From Cerrena zonata (Eukaryota; Basidiomycota; Agaricomycetes; Polyporales; Cerrenaceae), in contig JASBNA010000048.1 of NCBI GenBank assembly GCA_038087015.1, forward strand, positions 285,087-349,086: a stretch of 64,000 nucleotides of DNA, read 5' to 3'. Position 1 is the first letter of the stretch, and each line of letters opens with the position of its first letter. The notes under the pieces are model-generated. The model saw only the letters and a list, made by a program, of their open reading frames with translations. It had not been told where the DNA came from and made no database searches. Shown here one piece after another: positions 37,836 through 49,859 of this stretch. A program made the translations under genes and the position numbers.

Positions 37836-38278
37836 CTACATCGCAACATAACCAGCTTTTCTACTCTCGGTTCTTCCATACATGAAGTAAAGCTCATCTG
37901 CCATCGCTGAAGTAAAATCATTTTTGTGCTCCTTGCGCTTCAGTTCCCCTTGAAACAGTCGAAGATATTCGTCTGGGCGTGGTTGAGTCCGCTTGTGTTT
38001 GAATGAGGGATATTGAGCGAAAAAGACATCCACTGGTGATCGTTCTGGTCCATACTTTGGATTGGTCTGGATCGGCTGCAAATGTAAATCATCAGGCCTC
38101 TGTTTGCACTGTGTTAGAGTGCAGAACGACTCACTGTCTCTGGGGAGCCCGTCTTGGTACCACCACTTGCCTCCTTTCTCGCCTTCGAGGAGGACGCTCG
38201 ACAAGCAGAGACAACGATGGTGGGGAGCGTCTTAAACAAGGGCGCGATGCTGAATCTCGTGGGTGTTACGATGTTCAT
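37836..38278 (-). CDS. Small hypothetical protein (two exons, ~135 aa)
   Basis: Exon 1 runs from the ATG at 38278 to 38135 and exon 2 from 38099 to 37836; they join in phase 0 across a short intron (GTGAGT donor, AACAG acceptor, 35 bp). The product starts MNIVTPTRFSIAPLFKTLP and its second exon contains FFAQYPSFKHKRTQPRPDEY, then LRLFQGELKRKEHKNDFTSA and MADELYFMYGRTES. This resembles a small alpha-helical region seen in many Agaricomycete proteins (aromatic-rich segment, charged linker, then F..A....F...YG), of unknown function. The intron is shorter than others in the window and the frame is also open through it from 38204, so the 5' end is uncertain. A degenerate copy of the 3' exon is at 42770-42899. 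Confidence 0.5.
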
Positions 38279-38279
38279 A

Positions 38280-40611
38280 CTTAGCTCGTGTCGGAGCTCT
38301 TCATGGTTGAGGTTGAGTTGAGCAGATGAAACATGCTACCTTGAGGAGACAGGATGGCGAGCGAAACGTGGTTGTAATAGAAGCCATATTACAACGGGGG
38401 TAATCCGCAAGGGCTGGAAGGATGTGAAATCGAAGCGAGGTTTCGTCATCGTAAACACCTATCGTATGAGAAGACCTTTGATCTTCTTCATGATCAGGAA
38501 TAAATATTGATACACACGTTGACGGCTATTAAATTGGGGACAGAGCGATCAGAGACATCGAAGGGAGTAGGAGTGAGCTAAAAGATACCTAGGATATAAT
38601 TCGGTGTTACGTCAGGCAAGGGCGTTGACTCATTGGTACCAGAGAGAGATGGTAGGTAAGAAAACGGAATAGGAAGCACCGAGTGAGCAAGGCTGGGGTG
38701 AGATTGTGTAAGTTTGAAGAAAGTTCTTTGCTGTTTGCGAGCAACTGATATGTATTAGAGAGGAGAGTCAGGTAGGAAAACAGAGGATTGGGAGACAGGG
38801 AGGGAGAGGTCAATCGTATTAGTGCATATATGCGGTTCAAGAAATTTTGGCCGCAACAATAGGGAAAATGATATTGTGTTGTATGCATTCCTTGTATTCA
38901 CAGTGTTGCAGTATTGGGAATCCTGAGCTGAACAATCATCGTCAAGCGAGAGGGCAGTATTGGATTAACGTTAAGACAAAGGTTGAAGCAACTTGGAGAG
39001 TGCCTACGATACCTGCCCTACATGGGAGGTAGCCTATCGAGACGCCACAGGTAAATGGATTTGGGTCGAATATAAACGCATATAAAGATTGGCGTGACTG
39101 GTATCCCACATCAGGTTCAGTGAGGTTGTTGATTGCGGCAGAACAATTGTGTAAAGTGATCGTACTTGAGACTGACACACTTGACGGAGCCCTGCAGCAC
39201 AAAGTCGACTTGCATGAAGACAAAACCACAAATGTCATAAATTCGCACACCTATTCTCAAGACAACAGTTGATTTCCACTTCTCCCCCCTACGTGTTCTA
39301 CACCATCCAACGAGACCATCTCCACCAAAACTTTGATGCCTGATGTCGAAGACTCAACATTCTGATTGGTAAAGCTTGACACTGTCTGTGCGAGGAATAC
39401 AGTTTGATAATGATACGTGAGTATGTTTCCCCCGTTAGAGCGAGAACTTGATTGGGACAAATTCATCCAAGTCCAACAACGGAGGAATAGTCATGTTGAA
39501 AGCGAACGAGCAGCAGGTACTAGTACGCTAGCTAGAATTGCTAGATAGTGGTAGCGTGTTTGGCGTCGGAGCGTTTTGATATTGGATAAACAGTTGTTAG
39601 GTGCACCATACTATGAAAGGAATCGAGTATGATGAGGACGATCAGAGCACACGAGCGATGCGAGGGAACATCGTAGGGTAGTTTAAGACTCCGGGATAGT
39701 GAGATATTGATCGCCTTGGTGTGATACGTATGGTAAGATGAGTAGCAGTATGTGTGTACGTGACACATTCATAGGAATCCTAATAAGGAGGGATGGGATT
39801 AGCGTGAAGAATCATCAAATCTTTCGAGAGGCATACCTAGGACCATTTGACTCTATACGAGCTCACTATCCGCTCTATCCGGGAAGTGGATTACTCTCCA
39901 GTGATCGATATACTCTCGCGACGGCCGTCATCCCGAGGACGAACTGAGGAGGTTTGAGGTCCGGAAGTTCGAGCTTCTACGAGTAAAGACCAGTAGGCTA
40001 ACATGGGCTGAGCTATCAGCAAGCAAAGTTTGGTTGAAGGCCTCCCGAGCGAGACATTCATGGCGAACTACAGCTAGAGCAAAGGGGAGCCAGCGAGAAG
40101 CAGGAATGTGCTCCATAGTGTTACACAAGCAAAGTAGAAGTTTGGGGGCGAGACCACTTCAGACTGGTAAAGTTTGTAGCTTATGCATATGACAATATAT
40201 GTCTATTCCGAAAGTATATTGTTAGTACTGCGAGGAAATATAAACGTGTCAGAAGACGTACAGGCTTTAAGTCTCCGGCTACCAGTTAAAGTAGTGAGAG
40301 AATTCGTTCGGATGTTTGAGATTTTGTGATACAGTGGAGGATAGTGGGAAGCATACATATTTGGAGAGGAGATAACACAATCAGAGATTTTGCGACGGAG
40401 AACGCCTGAGGAAAACGTGAGAGGAAGTTGCCGTGTTCGCGATCAGAGTAGCCATGCGTATTTGGTAGCCCTGGACTACCAATGAGGGCTAGGAGGTATG
40501 ATGCATAGCTAGGTTGATGTGAGGGAGATATGCGTGCCTGAAGTAGACTCGAGTTCAGAAGGAAGTTCGAGGAGAGGAAGCAGGCTGAATGCATGTGAGC
40601 GCCAACGAACG
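38280..40611. repeat. Decayed repeat sequence, no intact gene
   Basis: The part near 40435 (GTTCGCGATCAGAGTAG) resembles unit 3 near 20334 (ATTCGCGATCAGAATAG), with similar surroundings, so at least the right half belongs to the decayed repeat family. Short minus-strand frames at 39257-39466 and 40286-40639 carry no recognisable motif. I see no gene I can support. Confidence 0.35.
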
Positions 40612-40620
40612 CCATTTGCA

Positions 40621-41319
40621 TGAGGGTTAACAATTTCACTTACGTAACTCACTTACGCCTTATAAAAGTTACTTACGTTCACTTTTGGCACTGTAAGTGA
40701 AATTTACCAAGTGAACTTGGGGCCATTCCACCAAAATTTGTACGTTCACTTGTTTCTCACTTAAAAGTCCTAAGTCCTTTTCAGCTGTTTCTTGCCCCTT
40801 TCAATACTGACTACTTGACTGTTTGCCCTTAGCATGCTGCCTCATATACATTATCAATCAAAACCTGAACATATTCACTACGTCTCAATGCATCTGAACT
40901 AAACTACCTAACAATGTTACTTTCCTTCGCTTAAGTAATATAATCTGAAATATGACTCGAAATGGGTCATATTTTCATAAATCTATGGAGATAGCTTGCT
41001 CACATCGCAACCTATTTTTGAATTGGATGTACTCACCGACTCAGATATTAGTCACCTGGGTACTCAGGATGAGGGATGCAGTGAATGTTTACTCATTGCC
41101 GACATAACAATGCAGCAACACCTAGTCAACATGGCGGATAAAAAAGTTAAACCCCTCAATTGGGGGTGTAACAACGGTGACTGCAAGTGGGTGTAAGTGA
41201 GCAAGTGAATTTTAGGTGACCGAAGCGTAAGTGAAACCAAGTTAATTCAAGTTAATTCTCGGATAATTTGCAGGCGCCAAGTGAGATAAGTGAACGAAAA
41301 AAGTAACTTTCTGCAGCCT
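40621..41319. mobile_element. 699-bp non-autonomous element with 9-bp direct repeat flanks
   Basis: The element is flanked by identical copies of CCATTTGCA at 40612-40620 and 41320-41328. Its ends share a loose inverted similarity (left TTTCACTTACGTAACTCACTTACGCC; right, inverted, TTCGTTCACTTATCTCACTTGGCGCC) and both ends are crowded with CACTTA/TAAGTG words in both orientations. The 9-bp duplication suggests a Mutator-like or similar cut-and-paste class; if the true duplication is 8 bp, hAT is possible. It has no coding capacity. Confidence 0.65.
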
Positions 41320-41328
41320 CCATTTGCA

Positions 41329-42769
41329 CGCCGCGTGCGAGCCACCGCTGAAACATATAAAAAATCAACATAAATCTACTCACTGGTATTCATCCTCTAT
41401 ATCAGTAATGTTATAAGTATTTTGGGTACCATACTTATTGGATGTCCTCTATCACTCCCTCGCTATCCCCAACATTCTTGCTTAAACTTGATTTACGACT
41501 TTCTTCCACCGTATCTGTCTCTGCTTAGACTACGCTTGCCAAGCCATTGAATCACTCGACCCGCATCTTACCACTCTGAAGCACTCATGAATCATCTACT
41601 GGCCACTTCTCGCCAATGGTGAATGTCTCTCCTTCCTTGTATCTGCCCTTTGAGGGGCCAATAACTGATTCTACAGGCCGTTTCCAGGCCCTTCCTCTCC
41701 CTGCACCCCTTCGTTGCTGTAACAACTTATCTGGCATCTACCAAGGTCACTGCATTGTACCAGCCATAGGATGGACGAGTCTCCTCCATCCCCATGTCTC
41801 ATTCAACGGTGGCGCACTTGGCTTCTGTGGACGGCTTTATCGAGATAATAAACTCTCATTACCCCCGTACGTCTATCCAAGCTTTCTGTATATCTCTACA
41901 GAACTGATAACTCACAGAGTTACTTTCCAAACGAATGCATTACGGAGTGCTTAGTACCCTTTCAAACTAGTTTTACGCGCGTGGTACCAACCTGGGTCAA
42001 ACCTTCGTCCTTGACCTACATTCTCCAGGGTTACATCGAAATCGATGTTCTACTCAGCGACCTCTGGTGACATTCTCCCATTGCTATGCCTCTTGTGGGC
42101 GACCTGCTTAGTCCCCCACGACTATTTGCTTGGGGTATCGGCTTACTGTTCTCTAATCATGTCCATCGATAATTGGAGGAAATATAGGTTGTACGAAGAT
42201 AAGCTATCACTATGGTCGTTTTATGGTTGCCTATTATCTTTCTAGTCTTTTAACACGAAGATCTACTCCTCTAGTACTACTAGACCCGCACAGAAGCATA
42301 CACTACAAGAGATACACATCAAACCCATCATGGTGGGCAGAATCACCTCCTTTTTCTTGTGTCTCCTAGTCTAGCGCATTTCACAGTGTGGGGATACGCC
42401 CTTGCCCTTTGATTCATTCTTCGACAGAAACTCAAGTATAACAAGAATCGATGGTCGCCACCAGATAAAGCCCATCCTCATCGAGTACGAGGCCCCGCCC
42501 TTGACTACCTTTTGTAAGCCGCATTTTTACTCCGGTCTGAGCAATGATCAGCTCTCGAATGCGTTACAGACAGCAAAGGACAAGCTCTCTGAACACTATA
42601 ACTGAAGAAATGTACATTATTTCTCGAGCTCCCATCAAACAAGTGCTAGGCTTTAGACATGCCTCCTTTTGTTGTCGACTATACCCGCTCACCAATGTAC
42701 TTTGTGATCTATGACTAACATCCATGCACTACCCTTGTCCAGATCCCTGCACACCATGAGGGGCTACTC
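41329..42769. other. No recognisable gene
   Basis: Several open frames of 60-110 codons are present on the plus strand (for example 41616-41954 and 42402-42605), but they overlap without splice continuity and show no motif. The sequence has the texture of the decayed repeats nearby, although I found no clear landmark of that family. Confidence 0.35.
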
Positions 42770-42899
42770 CTGTCAACCTCAAGGATGATATTGAAGATGC
42801 CCTCGAAAATGGGCTGACTTCAGCAATAACGGACGAGCTTGAAGTTACCTTATGTATGAAAGAACTGAGAGCTGGCTGGTTGAAGGAGGTGTTGCGACA
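42770..42899 (+). pseudogene. Degenerate 3' exon of the 37.8-kb gene family, target of hAT insertion
   Basis: The plus-strand sequence GGGCTGACTTCAGCAATAAC through GAACTGAGAGCTGGCTGG matches the minus-strand 3' exon of the gene at 37836-38278 (TTTTACTTCAGCGATGGC through GAACCGAGAGTAGAAAAGCTGG). The match ends with GTTGCGACA here, continued after the hAT element as TTGCGACATAGGTGTCAATCC; the gene has GTTGCGATGTAGGTATTAATCC. Thus the hAT element split this copy. It has diverged too far to encode the protein. Confidence 0.5.
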
Positions 42900-43050
42900 T
42901 AGTGGTCTGCATGAGTAGTGAATACCCACAAGTACTTACAGGTTGAGCCATGGGAATACTCATAAGTTTAGTGACTCGCGGATCTGGGTCAGACATTCCA
43001 ATTGTATGAGTAAACTCACAAGTACTTATATAAAATAATAATAATTTATT

Positions 43051-46000
43051 CTACATCGGAGCCCAAGTCATCTATGTAAACATTCGGAACATTGGTCTTT
43101 TTTGTTCGTTTGCTTCGCTCTTTCAAAGCAGCAATGATATCATTCTCAGGTATCAGACCAGGCACACTTGCCCAGGAGCCCAGGACAGTAGCAGAGCGAG
43201 TTGACTGGTCACTAAGAGTGTGGCGGTGTTTCGAGACGGTGAGGCCACCTCGTGAGAAGGCACGTTCGACATCTGTTGATGCCGCTTTAAAAATAGTAAA
43301 GAGATTTAGATTAAAACAAAAAGAAAAGATATCGGCAGACCAAGAGGACTAACCGGGGGCTGATAAAAAGTCCAATGCCATTTGAGCAAGTGGATCACCG
43401 CCAACCAACTGCGAGGACCAATACAGAATCGGATCGAGCTGGGTTGAGATGATAGGGGACTCCAAATACGAAGTGAGGGCGTCCCCATCTGCATTGAGAC
43501 TGAAGGTGTCAAGATCTTGATGGTGCCGTTTGCGTTTAGTTGCCTGTGATATATATTAGTACAGTAGCCAATACGGAGATACACTACCAAGAATAGCTCA
43601 CCCCTGAGACATTTGATGATGACGGCTTGACACTACCTGCAGTGGAGTTAGGCTTTGGCTTGTAATACTTCTCCCACTGGTCCCGGACAATATCTTCGGC
43701 AGTCTGTATCCAGGCTTGCTCTCATTTTTGACGACGGAAATATTCTAGTTTATAGCATAGATGCATAACTAGTCATCGTCAACACACTGTCAATGATAGA
43801 CAACATGAGTTAAATAGACTTACTCATGGCGGTCCGATACATAATCGAATCGTCCGTCTTTGAATAGTACTTGTTCAGCACACGGAGGCCACATGCTGCC
43901 GCCACTCGGACGGAGACATGACTGGTCATATCAGCAATCGCGTTCTCAAGGTCTGATGTGCATGAGTCGATGAGGGGGATAACCTGGTGTAGTAACGGAG
44001 TGGCACCCTGTGAGACAATTTGCGTTGCCTCGAGGAAACTCTATCAATGATACAACATCCGAGTCAGAGGAAAACAAGCGATAGACACTGAACACATACA
44101 CTGAGAAGATTTTCGAGCTGAATGAGGATGTTCCATTCCTCGTTGTTTAGTTTGTATACACGGAGACCCTTCTTTCCTTGCTTGTCGTATTTTGAAAGAG
44201 CAACAAGCCTATCTATGGCCTTGCGAAGGTATAAAGCACGCTCGACTGCCTCAGCAAGCGAGTTCCATCGTGTCACCACAGAACGTATCATCTCTAATGG
44301 CGTGATCTTGGCCTTCTCGCAACATAACCTGAGGTCTTCACGAAGGGTTGGCGAATGGAAGACGCGCTTAGTCAAAGCTATGATCTATGAGCTATATAAG
44401 TATAACGGTTATATATAAATTATCAATGAGTATTGATACTCACCTTCGTTACTGATACTCGTCCTTCCCTTCGCTCATCATCCGACAGCATATGCTCCTC
44501 CTCCATCTCCTTGATGATAGCATCGATGTCCAGTTCATCCGCAAGAGCGGCGTCTTGATTAATTTCATAGTCATTATCCTCCTCGTCGTCAGGAGTATTC
44601 AGCTCGTTCTGGGAGTCATCGTCATCGTCTCCTTGGAGGAGACGATCGACGGGGGCAACATCATCATCCTCAAGGTCAGACATGGTAGAATGAGCGTCCG
44701 AGTCGTTCGTGGTAGTGGAACGAAGCTTGCGTGTGAATGGAGAGAGAATTGCCTACAATTCTCATTAGTAATGAGCATAGATGGATGGTAATAAGATACC
44801 TGAGCATACCTTAACAATGAGATTAAGGATGTGGGCAAAGCACCAGATCCGGGTGACCTTGCTGCACTGTCCATTGAGTGACACCTCTACCTCGTCAAGT
44901 AACGTGTCATTATTTGAGGCGTTATCGCAGGTAATGGCCAATATCTGAGAGCGTTCATTAGTCCTAGTGCTAGTCAGACATGTATCGTGAACGGAACGGA
45001 CCTTATCTTCTATTTGGTACTCCTTGAGACATACAATAAGCTGCGAGGCTAGGTATTTACCTGTATGAGAACTAGTCAATCTGGAACGAATAATGAGCAG
45101 TGGTCAAGACTCAAGACTCAATCATGGCAAAGGGTGACAAGACTTACTTTACGAAGTTGAGGATGAATGACTCTACACGACCATCAATCACGCACTGGAT
45201 CATTATCCCAAGGAACGAAATCACATTGGGTGATGTCCATCCATCAATGCAGAGGTGTATGCATGCATCGGGATGTTTCTGGATAGAGACAATATTAGGA
45301 AGACTTGGTGAAGAAGAGAGAGATAAACGCACCTGAAGATACTTCGCTACCTCTAAGCGTGCCCTCCCAAACACAAACTTAACATTGCGTGAAAGCGTTG
45401 TTGGGTGGGGTACTTCCACACGGCCATACAGCATCCGAAAGATGCGCAACAGATGCTCGTCTTGAATGATAACAAAAGGACGATGGCTGCGCGAGACCCA
45501 TAAAGCTAGAAGGTAACGGAACGAGGCTTTGCTGTACGTTGAGCCATGGGCGAAGTCGCTGATACCTTCCCCTGGTGCAGCCTGTTTGGCATCGCAGGCT
45601 TCAGCATGACGGACTAGGTTGCTTGTAGATTCGTCGCTGCGAATCCGTACTACTGAGATTGTTCTGTAATAGCATAGGTAATTGAAAGCCTAGATTGACA
45701 CGGGTGCTTCTTACAAATAAACTTATATTTGATAGCTCCATTCTCAACGAGGATCTCCGGTGGACGGAAGTGAGCATATGAATTGGACTTCCATCCTTTC
45801 ATTTGTTCCGCTATGAAAGGATATGTTACTAGAACACGTCAACGAGAGGTGGGCTATATCACATACCTAGGACTGCCACTGGAGTCCATGTTGCCGTCTC
45901 AAACCAGCTGTTAAACTTGGCCAACTTGCCATTTTTGTCAGTATTAGTTGTTGTCACCGCGGCAGGTGGCTCAAGCTCAACAATCTCAGGGCTAGAGGAG

Positions 46001-46083
46001 CGTTGTGAGGAGCATTGATTGGGTGACGATGTCCCGGAAGAACAGCGAGGTCGTTTGGCAGGCTTTCCACCTTGGGAAGGCAT
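43051..46083 (-). pseudogene. hAT transposase, multi-exon, one premature stop
   Basis: Reading leftward from the ATG at 46083: a Ser/Pro-rich start (MPSQGGKPAKRPRCSSG), a BED zinc finger spread over exons 2-3 (YKFIC, then STSNLVRHAEAC), the first catalytic region LCIDGWTSPNVISFLGI (about 45250), the second ITCDNASNNDTLLDEV (about 44950), RIWCFAHILNLIVK (about 44850), an acidic insert (44423-44683), SVVTRWNSLAEAVERAL (about 44270), and the C-terminal dimerisation region DVERAFSRGGLTVSKHRHTL, ending at the TAG at 43051. Exons inferred at the 5' end are 46083-45867, 45810-45702, 45663-45333 and 45278-45148. At 43722-43724 a TGA interrupts YFRRQK-EQAWIQTAEDIV, where relatives have Trp; TGG to TGA would explain it. 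The enzyme should lack its C-terminal catalytic part. Confidence 0.85.
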
Positions 46084-46766
46084 TGGCAAGATAGGGAGAG
46101 AGGTTAGAGATCAGCATGCGAGAGTTGAAACGTTCATAAGCAGAGGGCAGAAGGGGAACCTTGCACCCCAGTGGGTCAGGAGTCAGCGGGTAAACATAGT
46201 TCAGACTCTGGACTTGCATCTGAATGGCTGGACCATAGGCAGAACGTAGTTGAGTGAGTATCCATGTGTCACTGCACAATGCTGGAGGCGGAGGCAGATA
46301 AAGAGCAGTCGACTGCTCCTCAGCCTGGGATACGTGTTCGGCGCTGTCAGTTGACAGGTACTTTACCACGCATAAACTCAATATAATCTGTCAGTCAAAT
46401 ATAGGTCAACATTAGTAGTTTGAGAACGATAGCGGTACATACAGTTGTGCGGCTCCACTTTCATGCATGAAAATAAAGCGGTGTTGCATTGGGGAGAACT
46501 GTGCAGTCGAAAATGGGCAACATACCTCAGATTACATGCTGGACAACTATATTCTGTCCAATCCTCGATGCATTAAATAGCATCGAGCTATAACAGAGAT
46601 GCCAAGACCCGAAACGTTGATACCCTACCTTCGTTTTGCCGTCCACGTCCGGCATAGCAAGAGACCTGGTAAGCCGCCTTTGACTTATACAATACTAGAA
46701 CAGAGATATATTGAGTCAGCAATACTACAGAATTTGCCAAGCACTTACTGAGACCTAAGTACTAAT

Positions 46767-47410
46767 ATGGCGGATCAAAGGGTGAGTCTATTATATACAC
46801 TATTGTAGTGGTCTGCACTAACTGTTGAGTCTCCATATCACAGAGTTTGATGACCAGCATCCAACGTTCGTCTTCAACTCGGTGGTGCTCATCATGGCGT
46901 ACTTACCGGAGAATAGCGATGGAGCACCAACAACGGACTCTTCAGCGACTCGGTGTTCTAATTGAATATGTGATGCATGAGCATCACACAAGCGAGCGTG
47001 AATGTTTGGAATTTGCGTACCGCTTGCGGATTTGCTTCGCTAGTTCAGTAATGTATAGTGAGCTTGAACGCCTCTTTACATGGGCTCGGAATCACTGGCC
47101 GGTATGTGTTCAATTAGTAATATCTGAATTATCTGAATATTTATAACTGACTCATCATTCAATTATTTCTTAGCTTTTGCAACGTGCTCTTCTACCAGTA
47201 TTCGAGAATTCCGAGCGTGTCCAGAGCTCAAATGGGATACCAGACTTGCTCCATGATGCTCGGTATATTCGTGCTTGTATCTACGAAGCGCAGAGAAGGG
47301 AACTCTTGGCTAGGGGTAGCATTGTTGCTGAGGGGTCTGAGGGGTCTAATGAGGATGATGGAGACTTACCAGAGCTGGTAACAGCTGAAGTATTGGACTC
47401 CAATATATAG
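46767..47410 (+). CDS. Passenger gene in the hAT element (three exons, 169 aa)
   Basis: Exons 46767-46781, 46844-47101 and 47174-47410 join in frame (GTGAGT/CACAG and GTATGT/CTTAG introns) and give 169 residues, starting MADQRSLMTSIQRSSST and ending EVLDSNI. The middle is helical and charged (HQQRTLQRLGVLIEYVMHEH; SELERLFTWARNHWP) and the tail is acidic (SNEDDGDLPELVTAEV). I do not recognise the family. It faces away from the transposase gene across about 680 bp, so a shared divergent promoter is possible. It could be a captured host gene or a transposition accessory protein. Intron 1 contains TAGTGGTCTGCA, identical to the first 12 bases of the element's terminal repeat. Confidence 0.55.
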
Positions 47411-47663
47411 ACTTATGCTTTTGTAGTCTAAATGTTCAAATTTCTATCTACCCACGATGACTCATGGGTCTACCCAGATCTGTAAGTATGATGTGCAAGT
47501 ACTTATGGGTACCTATAAAATATGGGTACTCGGATCCGCGGATCTGGGTCTTTATAATGACCCGACCCATGCAGATCCGAGTAGGCCATTTTATTTCTGA
47601 GAAACTCGCGAGTCGGATCTGGGTCAACCCATGAGTTGACTCATGCAGACCACTATTGCGACA

Positions 47664-49420
47664 TAGGTGTCAATCCTGTCGGCATGTACACAGGCTATGT
47701 TATGAGAAATATATCTCATCTGTTGTGAGAATTGTTATGCGACCGTCATTGACATAAATGTTGGGTATCGGGATGAAGAATTGAGCTCCAATTAGGGAAT
47801 GACTAGAACGATTGAAGGCGCATGCCCCGTTCGTGAGAGTGGCTGTATTAAACAGCTACAATTCAACAAAAGTAACACATGACGATTTCTTCAAGTCACG
47901 CATCATGATACAAACACTCTTTGGTGGGCTATACGATATCCAGAGGATCCTAGGATTACGCACTTGACTTCCTTCAAAATTTCGAATGAAAGCAGCACTG
48001 TATTGGCATGCTGCTTGGCACAATCATCCATTCCTTCCAAATGAAACTCAGAATGCCCTAGTTCAATTCACTCCTTTGGACAGTGAGAATCATCCAATGG
48101 TTGATGCTGATTCAACAGTAATCGATTCCCTACAGAGCGGTAGGTTAGGTATGGATCAGCTGGTAGGTTAACTCAAGTCACTGGACAAGTTAGCCTGGCT
48201 ATGATATGGCTCGAAATGGGCTACGTTCATGCTGGAAAAATACCGGGTGGGTAAGATGTGGACATCAACGGAAAGCCATAGTTCTCTGACTCATCTGTAC
48301 ATACTTACGTTAAGATCACCCAACAGTCGCCATGAATAGCGCAATATACTTCCAACCCCGCACCGGGAGTGCTTTAGAACCAAGAGTAAAGGTACAATGT
48401 CACAGTAAATGAAACCGTGTACATTCCGCGAGGTTGAGAAGCTGAGATAGAGCATAGGATTCAAACCTAGGTGTTAGACTAGAAAATTCCTTGAAGATTC
48501 AGGGAGCTGTATGCTGTCGATGTTACTAAAGGGAAACGTGATTATCTCGTCATTTATGCACGATAGAGAATTCTGTACGAAACATTTACACAACAGTGCT
48601 TGAGATGTGCTTACTTACCTTACTTGATATGATCGCAGATCTGTACACTTAACTCGTTAACCATATGCTGATGAAGGTGAGATGACAGAAGCTTGAAGCT
48701 TTGAAGTTTGATATATGATATATAATACTTGACAGTCATTGATCGTCCTGTGCTTAGAATAGATTCGCTATAAGAGCATGGGAGCGGCAAGACGAAACCA
48801 TTCGATCACAATTCATGTTGACCACCGTGGCGGTTCCATTAGACAGAAGATAATTGTGTTGACTCGGACATGAACTAGTTCGAGATGTCTTATTCACATA
48901 GTACTGTGCTAATCTTGGCTGTCTCAATGTCGAATCCCGGTTGAGTCGGAAAAAGAACAAGTTTCAAAGGTGAGTCTAGAACAGAATTATCCATTTCTGC
49001 AGCTTGACGAGATCTTGTCTGAGCATATACCGATGAAAAACCTAGAACTGGTCGTGTTCAGGATTCCAAGAGGGCACAAATTTAAATCTAGACCATCGAG
49101 AAGGTAGACTCGAATAGGAAGATTTGGTACCCATGATGTATGCCAAAGGGTGTAGAGTGCCTATAGCGGTGTTCCGTTTGAACCCTTGTTGCAAGATACC
49201 CCTTTGAACTTTGGACGGCAGAGGACCTGAGAGTTATGAGATTGAGCCGAACATCATCGACTGGCGTACCTATTGTCATGTGTACGTTCTCATCTCCTAC
49301 TTGAATAGAGCTTTCTACCTGCTAATATAGATGCCTGTGCCTCTCACTCGAACGTTTACACCCAGTCTCACCAGCTAGTTTCCCCTCACTGCGTAACTCA
49401 CCCTATACATACTGTTGACA
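47664..49420. other. No recognisable gene
   Basis: The first bases continue the degenerate exon interrupted by the hAT element. Beyond that, only short unlinked frames exist (for example 47986-48171 on plus and 48754-48960 on minus), with no motif. I see no RNA gene or clear repeat. Confidence 0.4.
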
Positions 49421-49603
49421 ATGCATGTTGATCTGCCACCCGGCTATTATAAAATCATAAATGAAGAATGGAAAAACTTCGCCGGTGTGTATGCTTCAGA
49501 TAGCAATGCCGCACCCATTGTTCGGGCGGGGACTCAGGTGGAGGGCATATTGGCAGCGGACGATGCCCCAGCCCCTTCAGTGCTCTTTCTCCATATAACA
49601 TGA
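49421..49603 (+). pseudogene. 5' fragment of a possible beta-trefoil (ricin-B or inhibitor type) protein
   Basis: The frame from the ATG at 49421 starts MHVDLPPGYYKIINEEWKNF and GVYASDSNAAPIV. A short polar start followed by an LPPG-Y-x-I-x-N phrase is typical of the first strands of basidiomycete beta-trefoil proteins (ricin-B-like lectins and protease inhibitors). A C- and T-rich leader of the usual fungal kind precedes the ATG. The frame closes after about 60 residues and I find no continuation before the minisatellite, so it is probably a truncated gene. The family assignment is tentative. Confidence 0.3.
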
Positions 49604-49859
49604 TACCAAGTGGGGGTAATATACTCGTTACTGGCGGGTCAGTCAGGGCTGCGTGGCCATGTACATATTGCCGTATGACACGGGGTAAATAGCCTGGCTT
49701 GATGGGGCCATTGCTTCTGCTCACCCGGGTCAATTTGCCCAATTGACTGCATTACCTTGCATTAGCTCGCCTCGAAAGGAGCAGGTGAGTCTACCAGACT
49801 GGGATAAATTGATAAGGGTAGGGTCCCACAGAGGTGGCCTGACTGAAATTACGTAGCTT

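Larger units (their letters stand above)
42900..47655. mobile_element. Complete hAT element (4756 bp)
   Basis: The ends are TAGTGGTCTGCATGAGT and its exact inverse ACTCATGCAGACCACTA (17 bp), flanked by the 8-bp target duplication TTGCGACA at 42892-42899 and 47656-47663. Subterminal repeats are present on both sides: GGATCTGGGTCA at about 42980 and 47615, with a close copy near 47540, plus the word CAAGTACTTA near both ends. Inside are a minus-strand hAT transposase gene with one premature stop and a plus-strand passenger gene. Perfect TIRs and TSD mean the insertion is recent or was recently mobilised by another copy. Confidence 0.95.
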
